A program made the position numbers and the translations under genes. DNA of 64,000 nt from Distichodus sexfasciatus (taxonomy: Eukaryota; Chordata; Actinopteri; Characiformes; Distichodontidae). The stretch is from positions 3,902,713-3,966,712 of the forward strand of contig JAVGVS010000024.1 of the NCBI GenBank assembly GCA_032718565.1. Reading direction: 5' to 3'. The stretch's first letter is position 1; every line of letters begins with the position of its first letter. Of this stretch, positions 23,236-35,463 are shown in pieces. The notes beneath the pieces were generated by a model that did no database searches, was not told the origin of the DNA, and was given only the letters and a program-made list of their open reading frames with translations.

Positions 23236-23369
23236 AAAATTAACACCGCATCCGACACTATGTTATATTAATAATGGCTTAAATACTAATAACAGTTTCA
23301 CCATCACCTCCTAAAGTAAAGCAGTTGTGTGATATAGAATAACTAACAGGCTAAGAAGTACACACACAC

Positions 23370-23524
23370 CTGTGTTATGTCCATACGGGCATCGCAGCTG
23401 AGGGGTTGAGTGGACATGAGACCATTGGAACCGATGATGGTGGTCAGCACCCCTTTCTCATTGATCTTCTGGATGGTGGTCCCGTCCACAAAGTACACGA
23501 ATCCTCTCTTGTTCACTGCAATAC
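23370..23524 (-). CDS. tenm1: tenm1 exon: NHL blade 3
   Basis: This 155-bp exon (residues 628-679) enters in phase 1 after acceptor CCTCTGCAG, giving GIAVNKRGFVYFVDGTTIQK, and ends in phase 0 with CDARMDITQ at donor GTGTGT. IAVNKRGFVYFVDGTxIxK is an NHL repeat; TIIGSNGLMSTQPLSCD is conserved in teneurins. It is isolated between two very long introns. The donor lies at the beginning of a short GT run, so the site sits in microsatellite-like sequence. Confidence 0.96.
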
Positions 23525-26160
23525 CTGCAGAGGGAGACAGCAGATATGTGATGTGTGATGTGTGTGTGTGTGTGTGAGAGAGAGAGAAAGAGTTGAGAAA
23601 GAGGAGGAGAGCTTATCCCCATTCTGTTAGACATTCCGCTCAACAAATGTCACTTTTAACAAACTCATTGCACCATAGAAATGTAATTATATTTCCTTTC
23701 CGGAGCACACTAAAGGGATTATAACAATGCAAAGGAAAGAAAATAAGTCATTTGTGAGATTAGATTCTGGGAGAAGAGCTTTGAAAGGAGGAGTGCTTAG
23801 GACTGCATAAAAAGCCGGGCCCGGTGGTGTCGGTGGTGGTGGATGATGGCGCACTGCAGCAGGACCGAGGTTTTTTTTTTCCTTGGAGTATCAGGAGGAC
23901 CGAGCAGCAGGCGGCGAGAATGGGTAAAGGTCAGAACGTGGCGATGAATCACGGTGGATGGTCGATCACCTCTCATTTCCATACACCTAAATGGGCACCT
24001 CATCCACGCTGGACGACTCACTGCGATGATGAAGCAGCTCAATACACGTCACTCAGCGTTTTATGGGTCGTTCACGAGGAAAACGTGGCGCTTGCATACA
24101 GGTCGGTGGCCGGAGAATCCCGTGCGTGGCCAGCAAAACAGCAAAAAGAGAGTGGACGCCCTACGAGGGATCGAAATGGGTTTGAAATGGGTTTTCAACG
24201 GCGCGCTCCGGCAAGCGGCGAACAAACAAGACTACAAAAACAGCCGGCAGCTCGCACCTTCCCCTCGCACGGTGTAAGAGGTGATGCTATTGGCAGGCAG
24301 GGACCCCCGCGGGCTGCAGCGGCCTGATATTTGTCATGCTGTTTTATGTAGGGGCATCACACACCCCTCTACGCACCGGCCCGCCGCTATGCCGCCGGTG
24401 GTGGGGGGCAGGGCGCGAGCCTTTTGACTTTCCCTGCGGTAAGACTGTCCTCTCTCGCACGGCTAATGAATTCCGCCGAGCGTCGGCGAGCGACACAACA
24501 GGGTCAGCGCGTAGCTTCTGCGTGGCAAAGGTGAACCCGGCGCCGCTGCCTCCTGGCCCCTTCATCATCTGGCCGACACTGATAGATTAGACGGTAGAGT
24601 GGGGCCAAGGCTCTCGCTGCCACCTCCCCCCTTCGCCCTCGTACCCTCCCTGCTGCGCTGTCAGCGCCGGGCCTCTGCTCTCCTCTCCTCCAGGCACCTG
24701 CACCCTGTAAACAGCCTCCACTCTCAGCACTGCTTAAGGAAGGGCTTCTAACTTTGAGAAAAAGTGTGTAGGCGCCACCTGCAAAGCCCTTTAAAGTGTC
24801 GAGTTTAATGCATCGCTTCTATGGACGGCTCATAAAACGCTGCAAGCGTTGACAAAAAAAACTTGCTACAACAAATAGCAGGGTCATCAGATATCTACCA
24901 CTGTCCATCCAGCAGAGAGAGAGAAAGAGAAACTAGAAATTTTAATTGAAATATCAGATCGGCTCAGAGTTACCTACACCCAGTTCAGCTGTCTGAGTCA
25001 TCCAACCGATATCCGTTACATCAGTACACTGGATAGTAACCACACTGGAATGTTTGAAAACCGTGAAGTCTAGCTCTTCCAGTCTTCAGACGAGAAATAA
25101 AAACATCTCGGAAACCGGTCAAACTGCAGCTTAAATCTTTTCACACGATCTTTCCTCGACTCGTCTCAGCCACGACAACACCTACTTGCGTGCTAACACT
25201 CGCCTTGTGGGTGATAACACTAACTGAAATAAACGGACCCTTACCATTAATTCATTAGTCAAACTTCATACTGTATATTTAGTAGTCAAAAGAGTTGCTG
25301 ACTGTTAATATAAAAATAAGCTGGTACATCGTTTATCTTGAGCAGTTGCTCAGCTATCACCATATTTTCAACAAGAACGGTCTATTAGAGCGTTCCAGTC
25401 ATCTGCTGTGCCGTGCGTTTAAAAGCCTCCATGGTTTTCTTTTGGTTCTATTCCCTCTGGACGTGCCACAAACAACAAGAGATTTGGGCGAAACTTGAAA
25501 ATGATTAAACATCTCAACCAATTTTCAACTCAAAATGATTATGAAAAGTCTGCCGGCCAGTGCTAATGACTTTCTCCCCAATTTTGACGCCAATTTTCAA
25601 ACACTCGGCAGGGACGGCGTCGGCGACTTGCGCTGACTCGATATGGAGTCAACCTGGCCAACAGCCCGCTCCTACCCGGCTAGTTATTTTAAGTATTTGC
25701 AGGGGAAAAAAAAAATAAAATCACTCAGCGGGCGTAATGTGTTTTCATGTTCCCGCTTTCAAACGGGTTGCGATGATCAGCGGCTTGTGCCACAGATTTC
25801 AGGGCTTTAATGTGACGGTCTCAAAGGGTCCGGGCTAATCTAAATCCAATTAGCAGAGGGAGACGGGAGCTGTTTTTTTTCATCTCAAGACAAACACCAG
25901 CTACAAGCTGCCTCCTTATTCTCATCACCACCACCGACAGCCAGTGCCGTTGATTTTACACGGCAAAGCCAATGCACAAGTAGGAGGCAAGGCTGAAGCA
26001 TGGGCAACAAAAGGTTTTGATCTCAAGTGATGATTTTGCCATAAATTTATGTTATTCTCATACTCATCACTGTTTTGTGATGCACATGCTGCTACATGGA
26101 CAATCTCATCCACGCACAACAGTAGAATTGTATTTAATGATTGAAATATCGTTGCTGTCC

Positions 26161-26386
26161 AGTCCATTTTTGGTCATTTTATTTTTTGTCATAAAACAAT
26201 TCCATTGGTCGGTCCTCACGTTGGCCTGACAGTTTCAGAAATATTCGACTAATGAAAAGTGTTCAAATCGGCCTGTTCATATTTTTATATACAATGTCCA
26301 TAAATTTAGAATATACATCTTTTTTTGATATCCGGACAAATAACCAATTTGGACATAAATGTTTTCTAGCCGACAGTGTTGACATA
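26161..26386 (+). repeat. Dispersed repeat, copy 2
   Basis: It is homologous in block order to 3256-3470 (AGTCCATTTTTGGTC, CGTTGGCCTGACAGTTT, TTTAGAATATACATC, TAGCCGACAG). It may be the 5' portion of a longer element continuing towards 27605, because AT-rich noncoding sequence follows directly. Confidence 0.5.
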
Positions 26387-27219
26387 CCTTTGAAAAACTA
26401 TTTGCACATACTAGTGATTGTAATTTCGTGAAACATTATTTGTACGTACCACTATTTACACATATTACTGACCGTATCTTTTCTCCACTTGACTGTTGTT
26501 ACGATATTTGCAGATTTTATTGGACATTACTGTACACTGCCTGTTTAGATTTTTCATATTACACTGCTTGTTATAATATATACATATTATCCAATCCTCA
26601 TGTAACTACAGGGCTATTCAAAATGAAAGAGCATATTCACAAATGTATTTCAAGCAAACTGTATAAGACAGAAACACATTCTGTACATCACTGGATAGAG
26701 GAGCGTTCAAAGTTTGGTCCTTGAGGTTGCATGCACTCAACATAAGCACCATGCGTAGTGCAACAAACATCATAACAGTAGGACATGTCTTGCCACACAC
26801 ACGAGTCAACTGGTCCCACGTTACTGAATTCACAGCTTTGCTCAGTGGCTTTCTCTGGTACCGGTCCTTTATCCGGTGATGTGCTGTGTGATGTGTTTCT
26901 GTCATACAGAGTGTTTGAAATGAATTTTGTGAAATCTGCTCTTTTATTCTGTATGTTGCACAGTCTCTCTTTCTACCTTTAGTTTGAAGTTGTTATATTT
27001 TATATATATTTGTTTACTGTATGTACCTTATTTGCATTGAACCGGTCACTTTCTAACTAACTGTATCTGCACAAATCATTGGAAAATATTGCACAGACTC
27101 TAGTTCTCCACTACCGTTATAATATCTGCACAAATGTAAATGTTAGTCAGACTTTTTAACAGATACTGTTTTATTAATAGACTGGATATAGAAGTTTCAT
27201 ATTGAAACTGTTACTGATG

Positions 27220-27605
27220 TCATGCACATTCAGTGTAAAAGTCAATTTTCTCTTTTGTAGGTAACACTGCATCCAAACTGTCTCTCTCTCGACCTCTATT
27301 TCTAGTTCTAGTTTAAATTTAATACTCCATTCCTAGTTTAAAATATATTTTTTGTATTCTATTTATATATTGTTTATTCCATGTGCCTAAATTGTTCTTT
27401 GTTCCCTATTTTCCTATTGCACTGTTAAAACTGGAGCCACGTCGTCTCGTCTCTCTGCATATCTGTACAGTGTATAGCAGAGATGACAGTAAAGTTTACT
27501 TTGACTTTGACTTATCTGTTCTTACTGTAGAAACTAGAGTCATGCTGTCTCGTCTCTCTGTGTACATGTGTATAATAGAGACGACAATATAAGTTTATTA
27601 TGACT
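27220..27605 (+). repeat. Retroelement-like 3' tail ending in TTTGACT units, copy 1
   Basis: GTAACACTGCATCCAAACTG, TTCCATGTGCCTAAATTGTT and GCAGAGATGACAGTAAAGTT followed by TACTTTGACTTTGACTT recur at 50690-50995. The polymerase-style 3' simple repeat suggests a LINE or LINE-dependent SINE tail. The last 90 bases are a second, diverged copy of the end. Confidence 0.55.
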
Positions 27606-28756
27606 TTGAATGTAGAAAATGGGAGTTTTGAATGGTTTGCAAAGTATGGAAATACATACATGACACCTGTCAACAATATTTTAGTTCATCTCTCTTATCT
27701 TATCCTTGATCTCAACAAAACAAAAGTCGGTGGAGCTGCAGACGTCTGAGCTCTTTCTTAAGTGAGAGACACTGACATGATAATTGTCCCACACCGACTG
27801 TCATACTTTCGTTCCGACTTGGGACAGGCCATGATCAAAGAACAATTCGGATGTGTTTGTGATGATAATGATGCGCTGCCATGGTGACCAACCTGCAGAT
27901 CAAGGGCGAAAACAACATGAATTTGAAAAAGCAACATTTGTTTTGTGAAGTTTATGAGAAAAGTCACATGATCTCTACAAAATGACTTTCACATCATGAG
28001 AAAAATCATGCATCATTTATGCATGTTGCTGTGTGTCCTCTATCCACAGCCGTAGCAGAGTAACGTGCATCAATGTGTAGAAATGTTGTGTTTACAGATG
28101 GCATTGGAGCCCAGAGAAAGAATAAAAAATAACGAGTCGACGCAAATGGCTGGGGACATGCGGTGTGTGCTTGGAGGTGTGTTCTGAGAGCGAGAGTGTG
28201 AGCAGTAGAGTTGTTCGTGAGATCAGGATGTGGTGGTTTTCCCCCCCGTTTCTCCGTATGTGCGCTGCAGCTAGTTCGGTCGAGGCGGAGGGAGGGTTTT
28301 TTTTCTCCACATTCATGTCACAGGAAACGGCAGCACGACTGCTCAGAAAACGTGCAAAAAGGAAAATAAAATATATATAAATATAAAACTCTGTTGATGC
28401 AGCAGTTAGCGGCAGAGCGACGGCGTGCAAATGTCAAACGTCCCACGTGCGGCAGGAGAAGGCAAGATGGTTCCCACGATAATAACAACAATGACAGGAA
28501 AGGGAAAAATAATACAATCAAGTCAAAAGGATTTAGCAGCAAGTCAACACCAAGACGTGTGTTACTTAGGGGCATTTACACACACACACACACACACACA
28601 CCTTTATTCCAGTGTGGTCTCATAAATGAGCAACTTACACATGCGTTTAACCACTTTCTTTTTTAACACTTTTAAAGAAAGTGAGATTTTAAAGAAAAAC
28701 TTCAATGAGGAAACAAATGAATGTGTTTTTATTTGAGTGAAAGACATGAAGGGTAG

Positions 28757-28791
<35 letters not shown>

Positions 28792-28810
28792 ATGTGTGCA
28801 GTGTATTTAG

Positions 28811-29172
28811 TAGGGCTGGGTTCAAAAAAATCGATTCACCGATCAATATCGATTCTCGTTCGAAAAATACGATATCGATTCAAAAATTTGCGGCTCGATC
28901 TTTTCCTGCAGCTATGCACTACTTCTCGCGACCGCACAAGGAGAGCTATAAAAACGTGAGACCAGCGAAACCCAAACCAAATAGAGCCATGGCTGAAGCT
29001 GCTCTGCTCAAATCACCGTCTGGCATAATTTTATAACCAAGCAAAACTAGTATTGACGCAAAGAAATCTCTAAATAAATCGATATCGAATCGAATCAAGA
29101 ATTGAATCGGATCATGACCTTGTGAATCGGAATCGAATCGATTCAGGAAATCAGCAACGATTCCCAGCCCTA
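28811..29172. mobile_element. hAT-type MITE with exact 8-bp target duplication
   Basis: The ends TAGGGCTGGG and CCCAGCCCTA are inverted. The octamer GTATTTAG flanks both sides exactly (28803-28810 and 29173-29180). Near each end lie many ATCGAT/AATCGAT motifs in both orientations, so the subterminal regions can fold. At 362 bp with no transposase it is non-autonomous. A similar, older copy with TAGGGCT ends is at 14582-14866. Confidence 0.8.
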
Positions 29173-30685
29173 GTATTTAGTGACTGGACTCTCTCTCGTG
29201 TGATTCCTCCTGCATCTCTTCACGCCATTACTGTGCATCAGCTTCTAACGTGTAACTGAAGTGTAAATCATCTCATTCCATCATCAGATTGTACATTATC
29301 ACATCAACATCTGGATTAAAACATGTTAGAGGCGTAATCCCTGCAGCATCACCAGATTTAGGAACATTAACAGATACAGTTAGACTAGGATCCTGCTGAA
29401 CACGTCACACCCACAATCTCCACATCACACACAACTCGTCTTCTTGTTGCTGCTTCTGCTGTCGTACTGGAAACGTGTGTGTTGCTGTTCACTAGATCAA
29501 CTTCAACCATATTACACACCTGACTGGAGACCAGATCAGCTTCCTCCAAGCCTGTGACTGGCTGCTGTTTTACCACATTTATAACGCAGTACCAAGGGGA
29601 GTGAGCGTGGAGGTGGAGTTGAGTGTGTGCAGTCAGATTTGAGTGTTTTCAGACGCCAGATTTTGCTCAGGAAAGTTCCACTGCACACTCAGGATTTTTG
29701 AACAAAAATAACACCAGACTATTTTATTAAACAGCTTTTCACCTCGAATATCATCACATTGTAATATCGCAAGGTCTTGTGGCACGAGATCTCGTCACAT
29801 CCCTAATATATACCGCTGTGAGTGAAATTTTACTAACACACGTCTGCAAAGTTCTTCACGGAAAACTAAATATTTAAGACAGAGCGTAAAAACTCAATAG
29901 ACAAAACCAAAAAGATCACTCATTAAACAGATGCTATCAGGTTTGTTTTGGTATTTTCACATCAAACACATGCATAAATGAGTAGCACTGAGCCTTCTGA
30001 GGAAAAAAATATAATATATGCTGTTGCAGTGATACAAGCCAATAAGATAGAGATATAGAGGAATGCTGAGAAATGGCCGGGATCTCATAAGGCAAGACCG
30101 AACCATGAACCCAGCACTAGAATAATGATTTAGTTTGTTTTTATCTAACATAGCTTCAAGTGTTAGTAGAATAACTGTATGGATGGCTTCTTTTTTCCCC
30201 CTTGTCCACTGCCCGTGACTTACCATACAAACTCAAAGTTAGTCTAGGACTAGGCTTAATCCTCGACTGGGAAATTGGCTCTAAGTCTCCTTAGAGTTTA
30301 AGTATAACTTCTAGTGGATTCTAAGTTTGCCCTCTGAAAAGCCTGACATTACCAAAGAGCACTTTAGAAACCGTTTCTTTCATTTCTGAGATAGTGCTGC
30401 TCTCTCAGAGTTTCACACTTTCAAAACACACCATCTATTCACACACACACCAAATCACACCCAAACACTCTCACACACACACACACATTTCAATATCATC
30501 GCTAGCTACAGCCAACGAATTCACTATATGAATGAAATTTCTTAAAGCGTTATTTGAAAATAAAACACAATATACTTTAAAAAATAAATGTGTGTATTGT
30601 GTCAAAAGCCGCACATTTCAAGTCATTTTTATACAATTGGATATGAACAAATATTAATGCATGTTGTATATCTGTAACAGTATCA

Positions 30686-30800
30686 CTGAGGTACTGTCCG
30701 CAACCAATGCTCCTGGACGATGCCTTTCCGCTGCCCACTGCTCCTTCATGAATGGGTCAAATGCACATTTTGGTGTGGTGCAGTGTGTGGCGACCACTTT
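30686..30800 (+). repeat. tRNA-derived SINE, family 1, copy 4 (5' truncated)
   Basis: ATCACTGAGGTACTGTCCGC, CTGCCCACTGCTCCTTCATG and AATGGGTCAAATGCACATTT follow the order of the other family-1 copies. Confidence 0.65.
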
Positions 30801-33800
30801 ATTTTAATTCACTTTTTCAAAAGATTGTTATTTGGCATCCAAAAGCAAATTACACCAATCAACACTTCCACAACCCACACACACATTTTTATATCATCTT
30901 GGTTCATAAATAAAGCACTCAGTCATGATTTTTGTAATAAATTTCTACACCTACCATAAACCCGGCACTACAATAACAGTGTCCTCTTTTAGTTTTCAAG
31001 ATGTAACTTCTCATCAATCTTAAATTTGCAATTTGAAAGGGCATTTTACTACACATTTATGCTTTTCTGATCATCACAGCACTCAACTGTCATTCATTTG
31101 ATCACCACTATGGCAACCAGACACACCACTCCTCCTCACTTTCTCCCCAAACACAGTCAACCACTCACACCCACCCACACCCAAAGCCACACTCACATTC
31201 ACCCACACGCTTCAGCACACATGGACATCATTGTGGGTCATAAATGAGGCTCTTCAGTAGAATATGTATTTACCATATAACTAACCATCAATCATACATG
31301 TGCCGCTAGACGTTTTCTGGTCACCACAACATAAATGCCATTTATTGTGAGACGGTGGTCTCGACAAAACCTGCCCGACATGTTACTGCCTCTCACTTTC
31401 ACCCCAAACACACACACACACACTGTATGTATTCAAGCCTGTACATACACACAAAGCCAAGCATTAGTCTCAGGAAAGCGTTAAAACTCATGCAGGTCTA
31501 CTGTGTGAAAATTTCTCAGATGACACAATGATAAACCCAGCGGTCGATGGCACTGACGCTGCAGGACAGCCGCCGAACGATTAGCAGACAAATTAGTCAG
31601 AGATTACTCTAATTAGCAGCTTCATTCAATATCTTAATCCATATTTTTCTTCTGGGTATCAATCTAACAGTACTAAAGGGTAGTTAACAGTAAATAATAA
31701 AGAAAAAATCCATTTCTGAGACGCCACGTCCTTCATTTAAAAGTCATTTTGAAAAAAAAAGAGCCCAGTTCATTTCCAAGAATTTAATCGCACAGTGAAA
31801 ATCCGTGTGGTCCAAATTAATTACATGGTATTACGCCATTACATGAGTGCAGCGTTCCTCGCAGCGTGATGTCCCGAACAGGGCTGAGACCTGAAACACC
31901 CAGGGCTTGCCGAGGCGAATGTTGGCGTGGAATAAGGGCGTGCTGGGGCTTCAGCCCTATATTTAACCGGTGCCTGCTGCTAGTCTAATGAAAGGAGACC
32001 GGAGGCAGTAAACGGTGAGCCGGCTCGCCCGCGAGGGGCATTTGAGAGAGCGAACTTTCGCCTTTTCGCCTCAAGGGAAAAATACAGCTTATTTTAAGCC
32101 CACGGTCCATTGTTTCCTTGGATCATATTTCACCTTTTACTTCTAGTGGGGAAAAGAACGTGTAATGCCGGGTCGGAATTGGAGTTCGGCAAATTATTTC
32201 GATCACCACTGCAGATCCGAGGGCTCCCAATAAAAAGTAAGAACAATTCAAAAGTTGACTTTTGAACCACTATTATTCAGGAAACAGGAGCGAGGCAGGC
32301 CATGTGTGACCAGAATAAACTGCTTCTTGGAGATGCCGGGCTGCATCACGCTGAGAGACATTTCAGCTACATTCTGCAGCAAAACAAGTGAAACAACCAC
32401 AACCACTGCGGGCAACGTGAGCATTAACTACACAATACGCCGGACCGATTTCACACGAGCAAAAGCAGTGACACGGCTTTTGGGTGCAGAAGGCAGAAAA
32501 ACGTATTATTTGGGGGAAAACGGTTTATCTTTTGAAGAAATAGCTTCACGTAGAATCCAAGAATAAATAAAGGCAGTTAACACACGTCGCCATATTTTGC
32601 CTCTGTTAGACTAGGAATGCAAGTTTTCCTCTACGTGCAAATATCATTGCTCTCAATAAATCATAAGAACACATACTGTACTTCCGCAACAACCACAAAA
32701 CTAATGCTAATCAGGACTGCAACCTAGTAATCAAGCAAATGATATTTTTCGAGCATGTTTTACAGTACAAGATATTTTCTATGGCAATTTCAATAGTCAT
32801 GTTAGCATCAAGTGCCTGTGGATAATTAGCATCAGCAACCTAGATATGGTGTACCCAGTTCTACACAGACCTCCAGCTTATTTGTGCATTAAGGGATAAT
32901 ATTTAATGGATAATCAGGAAAGTGGCATATACTTGGAAAAACAAGGCTCAAGATGAAGATCAAAAGCACAGGTGCAATTTAAAAAAGCAATCCGCCATCT
33001 GACAAAAAGGCTTCTTTTATCAAGGTTCACACGGTCTACATCTGTGCAGGCACCGGAGGGGAAACATCCATGCTTGCTTTGAGTATTCATAACTTTAATA
33101 ATAAGAACGTGAGTGACTTTCCTTATGATGCCACTGAGATCTAAAACAATTTTTTTGCATTTCGCTTCAAAGGCAACAACGCTGCTCAGATGCTGCAGTG
33201 AATGTGAATACGACGCCAGAGCTGAGGCAGCGAAGCCGTCCATTCTACCGCCCGGCTTAAACGGCAGGAGTGATCGCACGATACGGCTTCACGTCCTGCT
33301 CCTGATTCTCTTATCCTCTGTCTGTCAATTTGGACAGGGCCATAAGACAGGGGGACATTGCTCTGGAATGATTCCCAGAAACCCCTTAAGTTGGCCAGCG
33401 TGGTCGCACCGCGGGACATTTTCTTAAAGCATTTGGAGGATAGGCTCATGGCACATCGCCGTCATCTCGTCACGTAATGTGGCACAAATAAAAAGGTCCA
33501 GCGCCGTAACGGTCTCCGGACATCAGAAGAGCGGCCGTGAGCGAGGAGTCTCCTCATCCGAGATGACACGGGAACAGTCTCCATGGCTGCATCAGGTTTC
33601 CAATCCGTCTCCATGTGGCACAACTCAAAGTGACGGAGCACACACTGGGAGGACAAACCGCATCTACCCTGAGAGGGACAGGGTTCTAATAAGCCGAGTT
33701 TAAGTCTTGCAGTGACAATTTTATCAATGAATTTCACTAGCACGCCGTGCTGGGTGCAGACTATTTCCAGCTTGTCATCGGCTTGGCTGAAAAGCAAGAG

Positions 33801-34361
33801 GTGGAATACATTCACCTTTCCAAACAACAAGGGATTTAAAAGCAGATTTCCCTGGCATTTAGCTTACATCCCCCACTTCCTGCTGATTAGAAGAAAGACG
33901 CATGGCAGAGCCTATGAATTCTCACTTCTCTGGATATAGCTGTAGAAGTGACGGCAAAAGTGAAGATGCTGCAGCTTTATTTGGAAGCAGACTTTTGATC
34001 AGGGAAAATCATGGTGCGGTGAACATTTTCTCCTGTGCTCCAATATCAAGTATAAAAGAGTGTGAAAGAATGAACTGACGAATGCATGAATGAATATAGG
34101 CCAGCACTTTTTCTAAAAGCTTCACAGAGATTATGTGGAGCCACTTCAACAAACACCAATCTGTAGCTCTCCACCTGGGGAAAGTGACAGCATCCATTTG
34201 CCACTAGTGCATTCACCACACATTAGCAGGCATGTGGAAGAGTAAAATTAGAGATGGGGGAGGGTTAGGAGGCTAGATTTCAAAGGCTTGTGGTTGACCA
34301 ATTTTAGACAGACATCCATTCCTGTCCATTTACAAAGATGGTATATTTAATGACCTGCAAC

Positions 34362-35463
34362 CAGGGCCGGCCCGTGGCATAGGCAATGTAGGCAAATGCT
34401 AAGGGCGCCATCCATCCAGGGGGCGCCACAAACGGAGTAAGAAAAAAGTGTAACATTCCACTCTTCTTAAAACTAGTTGGTATTAATGTGTCTTAATATG
34501 AAAAGAACAAGCCCACGTGAATTTACCTGCTTAGCAAAGCCTATTAAGTAGTAGTAGTAATAATAATAATAATAATGATACGTAACTTTCCTATGAGGCC
34601 ACCGCGGCACGCCCTATCCCCCCCTCCTCCATGCCGCCCCCCCCACCGCCCCCCTCCTCTGTCTAATTAGCCTTTACCTGCTAAATGGGGGGATGGTCAT
34701 TTTTTTGATGTGTTAACGAGCTCAACATGTCAAAACGTCCTAAATTATCTGGTGCCCAGGGGAGGAAAAAAAGAAAAGAAGTGGAGGAAAAACGCGACAA
34801 AGACAGAGCTTCCGTTACAGTAAAGATGATGTCATGACATTATTTGTTTATACTAATATAATTTGCATATCAGAAAAAAGCACAATGTATATTATACAGT
34901 ACAGTCTACATCATGCATTCATCTCTGATTTTTTTTTAAAATTAATATTATTTCATTTCATTTTATCCTTGAAATCATGTGTTTATTATTAGCCTGTTTC
35001 CACATACTCCTCTTCTGTCTTCAGGTGCGCTGCTGACGTTTCTCAGTCCCCCTCCGGAGGTCTTTGTAAGATCATCTTTTTGTTAAACTGTTTATTTAAA
35101 TCCCTGTAATTTTTTGTGCCTTGTAATTTTTTGTGCATACTGGTTTCTTTAATGTCTTATTTTGTGCAGTGCCTTATTTACATTGTATGTATAATTTATG
35201 TCACTTTTTATTTTGGGAATATTTAAATCTAATACTTTATGTAAGTTATTTATATTGTATTTCATATATTCAGTTCATATTTTTTGTATTTCTTTTTAAG
35301 TATTTTGAATGTGCTATTGGTTTATTTAAATAAAAGAATGTCTAAGACAAAGCTATCCAGTTTCTTGTAAGTATATGTACACTAGCAGTGGAATTTACTG
35401 CGATGCAAGGGGGCGCCACCTAAAATCTTGTCTAGGGCTCCAAATTTGTTAGGGCCGGGCCTG
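34362..35463. mobile_element. hAT-superfamily transposon, internally deleted, with 8-bp target duplication
   Basis: The octamer CCTGCAAC occurs exactly on both sides (34354-34361 and 35464-35471). The element begins CAGGGCCGGCCC and ends GGGCCGGGCCTG, inverted repeats with one mismatch in 12. GGGCGCC motifs lie just inside both ends (near 34402, 34422 and 35411). At 1,102 bp it is too short for a complete hAT transposase; the N-terminal coding start remains at 34727. It also holds an ATA microsatellite near 34555 and a C-rich tract near 34617-34660. It sits in the 17-kb tenm1 intron. Confidence 0.82.
34727..34837 (+). pseudogene. hAT transposase N-terminal remnant
   Basis: The plus-strand frame MSKRPKLSGAQGRKKRKEVE continues as a lysine/glutamate-rich stretch and stops after 36 codons. 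A basic start of the type MSKRK.LSGA..RKRRKE is characteristic of hAT transposases of the ZMYM1/TTF-finger type. About 190 bases further, after TTCTGTCTTCAG at 35014-35025, the frame GALLTFLSPPPEVFV resembles the short second part of such proteins. The DDE and RNase-H-like core is gone, so the copy is dead. Confidence 0.55.

Larger units (their letters stand above)
12294..23369 (-). other. tenm1: tenm1 intron (11.1 kb) rich in transposon remains
   Basis: Listed separately are a SINE, a LINE 3' fragment, an inverted-terminal element, a Tc1-like fragment, a hAT-like MITE, a family-1 SINE, an element with perfect 32-nt ends and a reversed SINE. A fragment of a repeat start (GGCACGGTGGCACAGTGG) is near 16988. 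A decayed MITE end (CCAACCCTG) lies near 17373. CT and GT tracts are at 15231-15260, 17638-17665 and 18510-18530. The stretch from about 15.4 to 16.6 kb is repeat-poor. No host gene is seen. Confidence 0.75.

Noticed and set aside
23824..24327. 167-codon plus-strand frame in the 17-kb intron
   Set aside because: An overlapping frame on the same strand is almost as long, which points to local GC-richness rather than coding. No family match.
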